Positions 1 to 10,707 of a stretch of 64,000 nucleotides of DNA are shown here, piece by piece. Under the pieces are notes generated by a model. The model made no database searches and was not told the DNA's origin. It saw only the letters and a program-made list of their open reading frames with translations. Position numbers and translations under genes: made by a program. The stretch is taken from contig NC_007947.1 in the NCBI RefSeq assembly GCF_000013705.1, forward strand, positions 1-64,000, given 5' to 3'. How positions within the stretch are numbered: position 1 is the first letter of the stretch; every line of letters starts with the position of its first letter. The DNA is from Methylobacillus flagellatus KT. Lineage in GTDB: Bacteria; Pseudomonadota; Gammaproteobacteria; Burkholderiales; Methylophilaceae.

Positions 1-45
1 CTTGACCTCGTCATTTCACTTTCACTGCGGAGTTTCGGGCAACCG

Positions 46-1458
46 ATGGAAAATTTTTGGTCACTGTGTCTCGGTCGCTTTGAAGAAGAGTTATCAGCCC
101 AGCAATTCAACACCTGGATCAAGCCACTGCGCTTCGAAGCACGCGAAGGAACCTTGCGACTGCTCGCGCCCAACCGTTTCGTACAGCAATGGGTGAAAGA
201 CCGTTTCCTGCAAAAGATCAGCGCTCTAGCGGAAGAGGTATTATCCACACCTGTGCAGATCGAGCTGGCCTTGTACGATGCCAGCGAAAAGTCACCCATA
301 ACGCTCGCAAAACCCAAACCCGCTGAAGCGCCCGGCGCTGCAGCAAAAATTGAAGCTGAAATCAGCAAAGTCACGAAAACTGTCTCGCCTGCCAAACCCG
401 CTTCAGCCGCGCCCAAAAAACCCAAAACGTTAACGGAGACCAGCGGTCTCAACCCGGCATTCCGCTTTGACAATTTTGTCACGGGCAAGGCCAATCAATT
501 GGCTCGCGCTGCAGCAATCCAAGTAGCAGAAAACCCAGGTACTGCCTATAACCCATTGTTCATCTATGGCGGGGTCGGCTTGGGCAAGACCCATGTTCTG
601 CAAGCGATCGGCAACCACCTGAAGTCGCAGCGACCCGATGCCAAGATCCGCTATCTGCACGCCGAACGCTATGTTTCAGATGTGGTGAAAGCCTACGAAC
701 ACAAGGCTTTCGACGAATTCAAGCGCCAGTATCATTCCCTGGATCTACTGTTGATCGACGATATCCAGTTCTTCGCCAAGAAGAGCCGCACGCAGGAAGA
801 GTTCTTCTATGCCTTCAATTCGCTGATTGAAGCCAAGAAACAAATCATCATCACCTGCGATACCTATCCCAAGGAAATCGCCGATGTCGATGAACGCCTG
901 CGCACACGCTTCAGCTGGGGTCTGACCGTGGCAGTAGAACCGCCCGAGCTGGAAATGCGCGTCGCGATCCTGCTCAAGAAAGCAGAAGCAGCCAGGGTCA
1001 CGCTGGATGAAGATGTAGCATTCTTTATTGCCAAGCAAGTGCGCTCCAGCGTTCGTGAACTCGAGGGCGCACTGAACCGCATCATCGCGATGGCCAACTT
1101 CACCGGGCATGCCATCGACGTCAGCCTGGCCAAGGAAGCCCTAAAGGATCTGATCGCTGTACGTGGCCGCCAGATCACCATCGAGAACATCCAGAAAACC
1201 GTTGCTGATTATTACAAGATCAAGGTCGCCGAGATGTACAGCAAGAAGCGCTCACGCAACTTTGCCCGTCCACGACAGATTGCCATGACACTGGCACGTG
1301 AGCTCACCAACCACAGCTTTCCTGAAATCGGCGAAGCCTTTGGCGGTAGGCACCATACCACGGTCATGCACGCTTGCGATGAAATCGAACAATTGCGGCA
1401 GAATGATCAAAACGTGGCACGCGATATCGCGGTATTGATCCAAGTCATCCGCGATTAG
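46..1458 (+). CDS. dnaA: Chromosomal replication initiator protein DnaA
   Basis: This AAA+ ATPase binds DnaA boxes and opens the origin. The 470 residues show an N-terminal DnaB-interaction domain (about 1-75), a low-complexity Ala/Pro/Lys linker (about 85-130), the Walker A motif GGVGLGKT at 175-182, a Walker B LLLIDDIQF near 235, and a C-terminal DNA-binding domain ending in the DnaA signature GGRHHTTVMHAC. Length is typical of the family. ATG 46 is preceded by GGAG about 14 bases upstream. dnaN and gyrB follow, the classic origin order. A perfect DnaA box TTATCCACA lies inside the gene at 241-249. Confidence 0.98.
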   Translation: MENFWSLCLGRFEEELSAQQFNTWIKPLRFEAREGTLRLLAPNRFVQQWVKDRFLQKISALAEEVLSTPVQIELALYDASEKSPITLAKPKPAEAPGAAAKIEAEISKVTKTVSPAKPASAAPKKPKTLTETSGLNPAFRFDNFVTGKANQLARAAAIQVAENPGTAYNPLFIYGGVGLGKTHVLQAIGNHLKSQRPDAKIRYLHAERYVSDVVKAYEHKAFDEFKRQYHSLDLLLIDDIQFFAKKSRTQEEFFYAFNSLIEAKKQIIITCDTYPKEIADVDERLRTRFSWGLTVAVEPPELEMRVAILLKKAEAARVTLDEDVAFFIAKQVRSSVRELEGALNRIIAMANFTGHAIDVSLAKEALKDLIAVRGRQITIENIQKTVADYYKIKVAEMYSKKRSRNFARPRQIAMTLARELTNHSFPEIGEAFGGRHHTTVMHACDEIEQLRQNDQNVARDIAVLIQVIRD

Positions 1459-1687
1459 GAAGGGCATCAGGCCTATGGAAAGGCTGTGGGTAGAAATACA
1501 GTTTAAAAGCGTTTTTCAGAAAGCGGTAAAATAAGCCACAATCTATCCACAGCAGCGTATAACAGTTTCAAGATGGTACAGCCTCTCAAAGGTTGTTGAT
1601 TTTAAATTTAAAAATGGCGTTATCAACAGAAGTTTCCGACATTATTGTTATTACCAATTTATTTTTTATATATTAGGTTTTAAAGAT
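1459..1687. other. AT-rich dnaA-dnaN intergenic region with DnaA-box-like sites (candidate oriC)
   Basis: The 229-base spacer becomes strongly AT-rich towards dnaN (about 1596-1687). It holds DnaA-box-like 9-mers: CTATCCACA at 1543-1551, TTATCAACA at 1620-1628 and TGTGGGTAG at 1485-1493 (reverse orientation). Each differs from TTATCCACA by one or two bases. Position next to dnaA and the AT-rich stretch suit an origin or part of one, and the region must also carry the dnaN promoter. The number of boxes is modest, so additional origin elements may lie upstream of dnaA, outside the window. Confidence 0.6.
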
Positions 1688-2791
1688 ATGAACATCAAAA
1701 TCAATCGCGATACACTGCTAAAACCTCTTTCATCCGTCAGTAGTATTGTTGAAAGACGTCATACCTTGCCTATACTCTCCAACCTGCTTCTGGAAGCCAA
1801 ACAAGACAAAATCAAGCTGACAGCCACGGATCTCGAAATGCAGATTTCACTCTCTGTAGACTCAGCCGCAGGGGGTGAGCTTTCGACCACCATCTCCGCC
1901 AAGAAACTTCTCGATATTTGCCGTTCATTGCCTGAAAACGCTGAAATCACGATGGCTACCCAGGACAGCCGCATCCAGGTAAAGACCGGGAAAAGCCGTT
2001 TCAACCTGCAGACATTGCCTGCCGGTGATTATCCATTGATGACCAAGACGGAGGATGCCAGCAGTACACTCATCAAGATCGGCCAGAAATCCTTGAAACG
2101 CCTATTCAAGCAAGTCGAGTTTGCCATGGCGCAGCAAGATATCCGTTACTACCTCAATGGCTTGCTGTTCGAGGTCAACGGCAACCGCCTGAATGTCGTG
2201 GGTACCGATGGCCACAGGTTGAGTTTCACTTCCACCGAACTTGCCAGCAGCTATGAAAAACAGGAAATCATTCTGCCTCGCAAGACGGTGATCGAATTGA
2301 TAAAACTGTTGGACGAAAGCGAAGATGAGGTCACAATAGAGCTTGCCAATGGCCAAGCTAATTTTGCATTTGGAGATATCCACTTGATTTCAAAGGTGAT
2401 TGATGGGAAATTCCCGGATTACACCCGCGTCATCCCGACAGGACACCAGAACAGTTTTTCCGTGGATCGCACGATGATCCTACTGTCCATGCAGCGTGCT
2501 TCCATTCTTTCCAATGAAAAATACCGTGGCATTAGGATGGTGCTCTCAGCCAATAGCCTGAAATTGATCAGCACCAACAGCGAGCAGGAAGAAGCCGAAG
2601 AAGAGCTTGAAATCAGCTACGGGGGTAGCAACCTGGACATCGGCTTTAACGTCACCTATATGATCGACGTACTAAACAACTCAGATAGCGAAAGCGTGAC
2701 CTTCTCCTTTGCAGATGCGAATAGCAGTTGCCTGGTGACTGTTGAAAACGACGATAACTACAAATACGTCGTCATGCCAATGAGAATTTAA
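1688..2791 (+). CDS. dnaN: DNA polymerase III subunit beta (sliding clamp)
   Basis: The homodimeric ring clamp tethers polymerase III and other clamp-binding proteins to DNA. At 367 residues it has the normal family length, starts with the typical MNIKINRDTLLKPL and ends with the conserved YVVMPMRI, where the hydrophobic cleft lies. Three repeated clamp folds are expected. It sits between dnaA and gyrB. DinB in this window ends with a QASLF clamp-binding peptide that should dock on this protein. Confidence 0.98.
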   Translation: MNIKINRDTLLKPLSSVSSIVERRHTLPILSNLLLEAKQDKIKLTATDLEMQISLSVDSAAGGELSTTISAKKLLDICRSLPENAEITMATQDSRIQVKTGKSRFNLQTLPAGDYPLMTKTEDASSTLIKIGQKSLKRLFKQVEFAMAQQDIRYYLNGLLFEVNGNRLNVVGTDGHRLSFTSTELASSYEKQEIILPRKTVIELIKLLDESEDEVTIELANGQANFAFGDIHLISKVIDGKFPDYTRVIPTGHQNSFSVDRTMILLSMQRASILSNEKYRGIRMVLSANSLKLISTNSEQEEAEEELEISYGGSNLDIGFNVTYMIDVLNNSDSESVTFSFADANSSCLVTVENDDNYKYVVMPMRI

Positions 2792-2811
2792 CTTACTGAA
2801 TATTAAAATAA

Positions 2812-5238
<2,427 letters not shown>

Positions 5239-5246
5239 TTGAAGGC

Positions 5247-5280
5247 TGCAGAAGCTGCCGGAAAAAACGGCGCTTCTGCA
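5247..5280 (+). terminator. Hairpin after gyrB
   Basis: TGCAGAAGC (5247-5255) pairs with GCTTCTGCA (5272-5280), with an inner GCCG/CGGC extension around an A-rich loop. No T-run follows, so it may be an mRNA-stabilising hairpin or a Rho-linked end rather than a standard intrinsic terminator. A second small hairpin, CTGCAC/GTGCAG, overlaps its 3' arm and could form as an alternative. Confidence 0.45.
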
Positions 5281-5338
5281 CGAGTGCAGTACCAGGTAAA
5301 GGTGTTCCCGCCAGTGGAGATGATAGTGGCTTATACCT

Positions 5339-5695
5339 TCACTTTCCGGAAAGGGAATCCAGCCATTTCAATGGTTTGGGCGAAACAACATAGGTAATGC
5401 CGCCAATATCCGACTTGAAAACAAATCCATAGTTGAATACCGCAGCATCCGGAAACCAGAATACCACTGGTTCCTGGCGGTTGATGCCGTCATAGCCATG
5501 CGCGAGTGCGGCATCATGGGCATAGTGGTAACTCGCCAGGAATGTTTCTACAGTGGGATGATCTGCCACTAGCCCATTGACTGCTGCTTCCGCCCAGTGA
5601 CCGCCCAGCAGGTGTGCGGTTTCGCCTACGGTCCTGAGATAAAGCCAGCCATGGTCAATCGGGGCAATTTTGTACACATTCCATTGATCTTTCAT
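5339..5695 (-). CDS. Hypothetical protein, 118 residues
   Basis: I do not recognise this family. The chosen start is the ATG at 5695 (MKDQWNVYKI), which has AGGA about nine bases upstream; the frame is open further upstream to 5854, but that extension looks non-coding. The protein is soluble, without signal peptide or membrane segment, and rich in aromatic residues and histidine (HGWLYLRTVGE, YHYAHDAALAHGYDG). It lies alone, convergent with gyrB and divergent from the SulP transporter. Codon use resembles its neighbours. Confidence 0.6.
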   Translation of the reverse strand: MKDQWNVYKIAPIDHGWLYLRTVGETAHLLGGHWAEAAVNGLVADHPTVETFLASYHYAHDAALAHGYDGINRQEPVVFWFPDAAVFNYGFVFKSDIGGITYVVSPKPLKWLDSLSGK

Positions 5696-5936
5696 AGGGA
5701 TATTCCTGAGCCGGATAATGGGAAAAGTATCCAATATGTGGCACATTTTTACCACGGTCATTTGGCGGGATTTGCCATTGATGAAATAATGTCGGGCTTG
5801 CTTTTCCCATACCAAGCCCGTATTGGACCCATGTGATTTCCTTGATTCAGCCATTATTTAAACGAGATATCCATGGGTTGTATACGCCTGAACCATGCCG
5901 GCGCATGACAATGGCTGCTGAGCAGTACCGGAGCAT

Positions 5937-7475
5937 ATGATGTCAAATGCAGTACCCAGCGGGTTGAGCCCTGCCCAAATCAAGACCAATGTATTGAGCG
6001 GACTGACCGTGGCGCTGGCGATGGTGCCAGAGACGATTGCTTTTGCATTTGTGGCACATGTCTCGCCATTGACCGGCTTGTATGCAGCGGTCATCGTGTC
6101 TTTTATCACCTCCGCCTTTGGGGGAAGGCCGGGAATGATTTCAGGGGCTGCAGGCTCATTGGCGGTGGTCATGACGGCCTTGGTCGTACAGCACGGGGTC
6201 GAGTACTTGTTTGCGACGGTGGTGCTCATGGGAGTGCTGCAAGTATTGTTCGCAGTGGCGAGAATGGGCAAGTACATCCGTATGGTGCCTTATCCGGTCA
6301 TGCTAGGGTTTGTGAATGGCCTAGCCATGGTCATTTTCTTTGCCCAGTTCAATCATTTCAAGGTCGCGGCGGATGATGGCAGTCTGCAGTGGATGAGCGG
6401 CCCATTGCTTTACACCATGCTAGGGCTGGTTGGGTTGACGATGGCGGTGATTTACCTGCTGCCGCGAGTGACCAGGGTGGTGCCGTCGGCGCTGGTTGCA
6501 ATTGTGATGGTATCTGCGGCGGTTGCCGTCATGGGCTTGGAAACCAGGACGGTCGGCGATCTCGGGTCGATTGCAGGGGGATTGCCCAGTTTCCATGTCC
6601 CGCAGGTGCCGTTCAATCTGGAGACCATGAAGATCATCTTCCCTTATTCCCTGATCCTTGCTGCCATCGGACTGATCGAAACCTTGCTGACGCTCAATCT
6701 TATAGACGAGATGACCAATACGCGTGGCCAGCCCAACCGCGAATCCATGGCACAAGGTGCTGCCAATGTGGCAACCGGCTTTTTCAGTGGCATGGGAGGT
6801 TGCGCGATGATCGGACAGAGCATGATCAACATGAATGCAGGAGGCTTGCATCGTTTGTCCGGTATTGCCATGTCAGCATTCCTGCTGTCCTTTATTCTCT
6901 TTGCCTCGCACTGGATCGAAATGATCCCGCTTGCAGCCCTGATCGGCGTGATTTTTGTCATGGCGATCAAGACCTTTGAATGGGGTAGTTTCAGATTGTT
7001 TGGCAAGATTCCTGTGCCGGATATCTTTGTCGGCATCCTGGTAGCTATCATTACGCTGATCAGTGACCTGGCAATTGCTGTACTGGTCGGCGTGATTGTC
7101 TCCGCGCTGGTGTTTGCGTGGGAGCACGCCAAGGAGATAGCCGCGACCACCTATATCGACGAAGCGGGTCGCAAGGTCTATAGGCTCAAGGGTAGTGTGT
7201 TCTTTGCCTCGATCGCCAACTTCCAGGCCTTGTTTACGCCGCAGGAAGATCCAGTGCAGGTGGTAGTGGACTTCAAACAGGCCAAGGTCGTGGATCACTC
7301 GGCGCTGGCTGCGATTGATGCCTTGGCTGAGCGCTATGCGCAGCAGGGCAAGCAGTTATCGCTCAAGCACCTGAGCCCGGATTGCCGGGCATTGCTCGGG
7401 CGTGCGCGCGACCTGGTCGAGGTCAATTTGCTCGAAGACCCGACTTATCCGGTAGCAGACGATAAGCTGGGTTAG
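5937..7475 (+). CDS. SulP family inorganic anion transporter with STAS domain
   Basis: This inner-membrane permease probably moves sulfate, bicarbonate or another anion; the substrate cannot be read from sequence. The first ~390 of 512 residues form the hydrophobic SulP core, with the early signature GLTVALAMVPETIAFAFVA and the repeat SGAAGSLAVV. The C-terminal ~90 residues form a cytoplasmic STAS domain (VVVDFKQAKVVDHSALAAID). ATG 5937 and ATG 5940 are adjacent; GGAG at 5930-5933 is better spaced for the second. The gene is monocistronic and convergent with the glycosidase gene. Confidence 0.88.
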   Translation: MMSNAVPSGLSPAQIKTNVLSGLTVALAMVPETIAFAFVAHVSPLTGLYAAVIVSFITSAFGGRPGMISGAAGSLAVVMTALVVQHGVEYLFATVVLMGVLQVLFAVARMGKYIRMVPYPVMLGFVNGLAMVIFFAQFNHFKVAADDGSLQWMSGPLLYTMLGLVGLTMAVIYLLPRVTRVVPSALVAIVMVSAAVAVMGLETRTVGDLGSIAGGLPSFHVPQVPFNLETMKIIFPYSLILAAIGLIETLLTLNLIDEMTNTRGQPNRESMAQGAANVATGFFSGMGGCAMIGQSMINMNAGGLHRLSGIAMSAFLLSFILFASHWIEMIPLAALIGVIFVMAIKTFEWGSFRLFGKIPVPDIFVGILVAIITLISDLAIAVLVGVIVSALVFAWEHAKEIAATTYIDEAGRKVYRLKGSVFFASIANFQALFTPQEDPVQVVVDFKQAKVVDHSALAAIDALAERYAQQGKQLSLKHLSPDCRALLGRARDLVEVNLLEDPTYPVADDKLG

Positions 7476-7509
7476 TGTTTTTGCGCTGGATCATCAAATC
7501 CACGGGTAT

Positions 7510-9714
7510 CTACTTCACGCTGAAACGGTACTGGTTACGTCCCATGGATTTTCCATCCTGCCCGGTGATCTCGGCCTTGATCTCATATTGCCCCTTCTCA
7601 AGCACTGGTAGCGCGTAATCACGCAGCTTGTAGCCGGAATCAGGTAGCATTTCCAGTGGCAGTTTAAGCATATCCAATGGCTTACCCTCCCGATATAGGG
7701 TCACTGTATAACTTGCATGCTCGAATCCGCTCCAGGTATCGTTAATCGCCCATAGCCCAATCCGAGGTGAGGCGCCTGCCTCGTACTCGTCCTGCTTCCA
7801 TTCCAAGCTGGGCAGGACGGGCTGGTAAGCCACGCGCAATGCTTCATAGCCTGCCTTGGGTTCCCGCCAATAATCGACGATGCCCCAATTGATGGAAGGC
7901 CAGTTTTCCACAAACATGAATTGGAACACGGCCGAAACCGGCGCATAACGCTGCCGACGGTAATTCTCCACGGCGAACTGGATCAAGCGCGCCTGATAAT
8001 GCTGGCTGTTGGCAATGAATTCCTCAATGTTGCCGCCTTGCTTCACGCCAGCAAACTCGAATGTCTCCTTGCGCTGGAAGTTGTGATACTCCCATACCTG
8101 CCATTTTGCTTCAGTATCGGGCCAGAGCAATGCTTTGCTGAACATGCGTTCCAGGCTCTTGAGGTTAGGCAGCGCCTGGGCGCCGAATTCCGTGCTCCAT
8201 GGAGTCGGGGCAGGGCGGGAAAATGCGAGCCAGTGGTCGAAGTACCATCCCATCCATTCGTGCTCCTTGGTGGCAGATTCCTTGCGTACCACGCGCAATG
8301 TATCCAGCTTGCTGACATCTTCATACAGCAACGCATCCAGTCTACGATTGATGTCGGGATGGTAGTCGGGGTATTTCTGTGCCATCCAGGGCGAATCCCA
8401 GGGAGGCTCATTGTGCATGGTCCAGGAAATGATGGAGGGGTGTCGCTGCAGTAATTGCACCATGTCCTTGGCCTGGCGGCGAGCCTCGGCGATAAAGTCC
8501 GGGTCGTCACTGTAGCCCCACAGTAGGGGGAAATCCTGAGTGACCAGGATGCCCATGCGATCACATAATTCATAAAAGTCTTGACCAGTGACATGGGCGT
8601 GCACGCGTACAGCGTTGATATGAGCTGCCTGCATCATTTCCAGGTCACGCCGGTAGCGATCGGGTGTCATTTCGGCCAGCCATTGGCTGGCAATATAATT
8701 GGTGCCCCTGAGGAACATGCGGCGACCATTGATGAACCATTGCAGGCCGTCATCTACCTTGACTTCCCGTACGCCGAATACTTGTTCCCGTTGGTCAAGC
8801 AGCTTGCCTGATGCGTCCTTGACGCTGAGTTCGAGTCTATATAGGTTGGGGTGGCCATATTCATATGGCCACCATAGAGCGGGATTATCCACAGGGAAAC
8901 TGAATGCGATATGGTTGCCGCCCGGTTGCAGGGTTTGCGATTGTTTAAAGGCGAAGGACGCGCCTTTGAAGTTCTCCGGAAGGATGCGCGCTTCCACCGT
9001 GACCGATGTTTCATGTGAAACATCATGATGAATGTCGGCTTCCGTGCTGACCACCCATTGCTGGGGATTGGCCTCTGTCGCTTGTTTACGGGGAGTGACC
9101 TGTAATTGCCGCACTGCAGCCCGGTCGGCAAACTGCAGTTCAACAGGCGCCCATATGCCACCAGTATTCTTTTCCTGCCCGCGCTCGGACCAGGCGCCGC
9201 CAGGCCGGGTGTCATGATGGCTGAAAATGCCCTTGACCAGGCGTTTATGCAAGGACCAATCCTGCGGCTGCTCCAAGGGACTGTTTACTAATACCCGCAG
9301 CTGGTTTTCTCCTGGCTTCACCAGGCCGGTGACATCAAATTCAAATGGCTGGAAATAGCCGGTATGGTGACCAAGGTAACGATCATTGAGCCATACGTCA
9401 GCTGAGTAATCCACCCCATGGAATACAAGATGGGCGACTCTGGAGGCATTGTGAGCATCCAGCGCGAAGCGGGTCTGATACCACGCATAACCGCTGATGT
9501 CATGTCCCTGGCGATACCAATTGTCGGGAACATTGATCTTTTTCCAACCCCCTGCAGGTGCCTGCAGCTGAGGCGTGACGTGAAGCGTGGCGGCGACAGG
9601 CTGAAATTGCCAGCTGCCATTCAAGGACTGATGAGTGGTGCGCTCCTGTGCGTGCGACGATACTGCAGGCAGGGTAGTCAACAAGAGGGTGAGCAGGGTG
9701 GAAAGATAACGCAT
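7510..9714 (-). CDS. Secreted glycoside hydrolase family 2 protein (beta-galactosidase/glucuronidase-like)
   Basis: A predicted exported beta-glycosidase of 734 residues. A signal peptide (hydrophobic 5-18, cleavage near SSHAQ) is followed by a GH2 sugar-binding beta-sandwich (about 30-200), an Ig-like domain (about 205-315) and the TIM barrel. The general acid/base is probably Glu436 in MHNEPPWD and the nucleophile Glu509 in STEFGAQ, both as expected for clan GH-A. The C-terminal ~100 residues form an extra beta domain. Substrate is unknown. It is alone, with no sugar transporter beside it. A parS-like palindrome lies within it at 9007-9022. Confidence 0.85.
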   Translation of the reverse strand: MRYLSTLLTLLLTTLPAVSSHAQERTTHQSLNGSWQFQPVAATLHVTPQLQAPAGGWKKINVPDNWYRQGHDISGYAWYQTRFALDAHNASRVAHLVFHGVDYSADVWLNDRYLGHHTGYFQPFEFDVTGLVKPGENQLRVLVNSPLEQPQDWSLHKRLVKGIFSHHDTRPGGAWSERGQEKNTGGIWAPVELQFADRAAVRQLQVTPRKQATEANPQQWVVSTEADIHHDVSHETSVTVEARILPENFKGASFAFKQSQTLQPGGNHIAFSFPVDNPALWWPYEYGHPNLYRLELSVKDASGKLLDQREQVFGVREVKVDDGLQWFINGRRMFLRGTNYIASQWLAEMTPDRYRRDLEMMQAAHINAVRVHAHVTGQDFYELCDRMGILVTQDFPLLWGYSDDPDFIAEARRQAKDMVQLLQRHPSIISWTMHNEPPWDSPWMAQKYPDYHPDINRRLDALLYEDVSKLDTLRVVRKESATKEHEWMGWYFDHWLAFSRPAPTPWSTEFGAQALPNLKSLERMFSKALLWPDTEAKWQVWEYHNFQRKETFEFAGVKQGGNIEEFIANSQHYQARLIQFAVENYRRQRYAPVSAVFQFMFVENWPSINWGIVDYWREPKAGYEALRVAYQPVLPSLEWKQDEYEAGASPRIGLWAINDTWSGFEHASYTVTLYREGKPLDMLKLPLEMLPDSGYKLRDYALPVLEKGQYEIKAEITGQDGKSMGRNQYRFSVK
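9007..9022. promoter_or_regulatory. parS-like palindrome within the GH2 gene
   Basis: TGTTTCATGTGAAACA matches the parS consensus at 15 of 16 positions; the one change turns the central CG into TG. It lies in coding sequence 9 kb from dnaA. Binding may be weaker than at a perfect site because the centre is altered. Confidence 0.5.
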
Positions 9715-9726
9715 GGTTGATTTCTA

Positions 9727-9753
9727 TAAAAAACAAGCCGGGCATAGCCCGGC
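9727..9753 (-). terminator. Intrinsic terminator of the SRPBCC/microprotein unit
   Basis: Read on the minus strand, GCCGGGC and GCCCGGC form a 7-bp GC stem around a 3-base loop (9737-9753), followed by a T-rich tail (TTGTTTTTTATAG). It lies directly after the 32-residue microprotein gene. Confidence 0.85.
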
Positions 9754-9761
9754 GATTAAGA

Positions 9762-9860
9762 TTAAGCGTCTACTAGTTTCGGTTTTTTGTGATTGAGATA
9801 ATACTGTGTCAGCCGTTTGGCAACATAACCTGCAATCAAGGTCTTGAGTACTAGTTTCAT
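9762..9860 (-). CDS. Microprotein of 32 residues, paralogue of the one at 18217-18294
   Basis: A short gene with a perfect AGGAGG Shine-Dalgarno seven bases before ATG 9860 and an intrinsic terminator right after its stop. The product starts MKLVLKTLIAGYVAKRLTQY and ends in a basic tail. It is an amphipathic or membrane-associated helix with a KRL motif. The 25-residue product at 18217-18294 shares the pattern MK-x3-K-x5-YV-x-KRL-x3-YL, so the two are homologous. It follows the SRPBCC gene in the same transcript. Function unknown. Confidence 0.75.
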   Translation of the reverse strand: MKLVLKTLIAGYVAKRLTQYYLNHKKPKLVDA

Positions 9861-9894
9861 AACACCTCCTAAGTGAACAATATATTGGAAAAAA

Positions 9895-10377
9895 TTAATG
9901 TCGCTGGATGCTGCCTTGCTGGCTATCTGCATCCACCTGACCACGCCAGGCGCCTGTGGCTGCACCGCGGGATTCGATAAATTCCTTGAAGCGTTCGAGG
10001 TCGCCGTTGACGCGGTGGGTGAGGACGCCAAGGGCGTCACCCGCATTTTCCAATAGGCCTTCAGGGTCGTAATCCATTTGCAGCATGATGCGCGAAGTAG
10101 AAGCGTCCAGATGGTGGAATGTCACCACGCCAGCATTGCGTGCGCCGGAAATACTGCGCCAGGCAATGCGCTTGCCGGGGATCTGTTCTGTAATTTCAGC
10201 ATCCCATTCCTTGCGCTGGCCGGCGACATCCGCTTTCCAGTGCAGATGAGTATCGTCCAGCTGGGTGACTTCGACAATACCGTCCATAAACAGTGGAAAA
10301 TCCTCAAACTGGGTCCATTGGTCATAAGCGACCTGTGCGGGTACGTTGACTTCTATGGATTTCTCGATGATTGGCAT
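9895..10377 (-). CDS. SRPBCC (START/polyketide-cyclase-like) family protein
   Basis: A 160-residue soluble protein of the SRPBCC ligand-binding fold. It opens with the typical first strand and helix (EKSIEVNVPAQVAYDQWTQF, then FPLFMDGI) and has the central WDAEITEQIPGKRIAW strands seen in cyclase/dehydrase-like members. The final ~25 residues look disordered. A strong AGGAGG lies upstream of ATG 10377. It is co-transcribed with the 32-residue microprotein. Homologues are often found among stress-induced genes, but ligand and role are unknown. Confidence 0.8.
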   Translation of the reverse strand: MPIIEKSIEVNVPAQVAYDQWTQFEDFPLFMDGIVEVTQLDDTHLHWKADVAGQRKEWDAEITEQIPGKRIAWRSISGARNAGVVTFHHLDASTSRIMLQMDYDPEGLLENAGDALGVLTHRVNGDLERFKEFIESRGAATGAWRGQVDADSQQGSIQRH

Positions 10378-10707
10378 AATGCCCTCCTATTTATATGGAT
10401 GGTTTTCAAGCTAAACAGTTCCGCTGGAATATGTCTCTCTCAGCAGATATCCTGAACACCAGTCTAAGGGGGGCATCAAGTTCATTACATAAGCCAGCAT
10501 CCGATAAGCGCGTCAGAGAAAGTGAATGCCCACAAATAATCCCGGCACATCCCTACCAGCGGTATAGCTGCAGAAACAGGAGCGTGCAGGCAGCCGGGAA
10601 ATCGCTCTTTGCCTCGCGGTGCGCGTAGGGGGAGGCAATATGATCCAGGCCTTGATGCACGATATGATGCGGGTGCGCAACCTTGCCGGCGATGATTCCC
10701 TGTTTCC
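10378..10707. other. Intergenic region, no gene seen
   Basis: 330 bases between the start of the SRPBCC gene and the end of dinB. The right part should carry the SRPBCC promoter and the 3' end of dinB. Short open frames here have no ribosome binding site or recognisable product. Confidence 0.5.

Noticed and set aside
8885..8893. Perfect DnaA box TTATCCACA inside the GH2 gene
   Set aside because: An isolated 9-mer far from the spacer cluster is expected by chance at this length.
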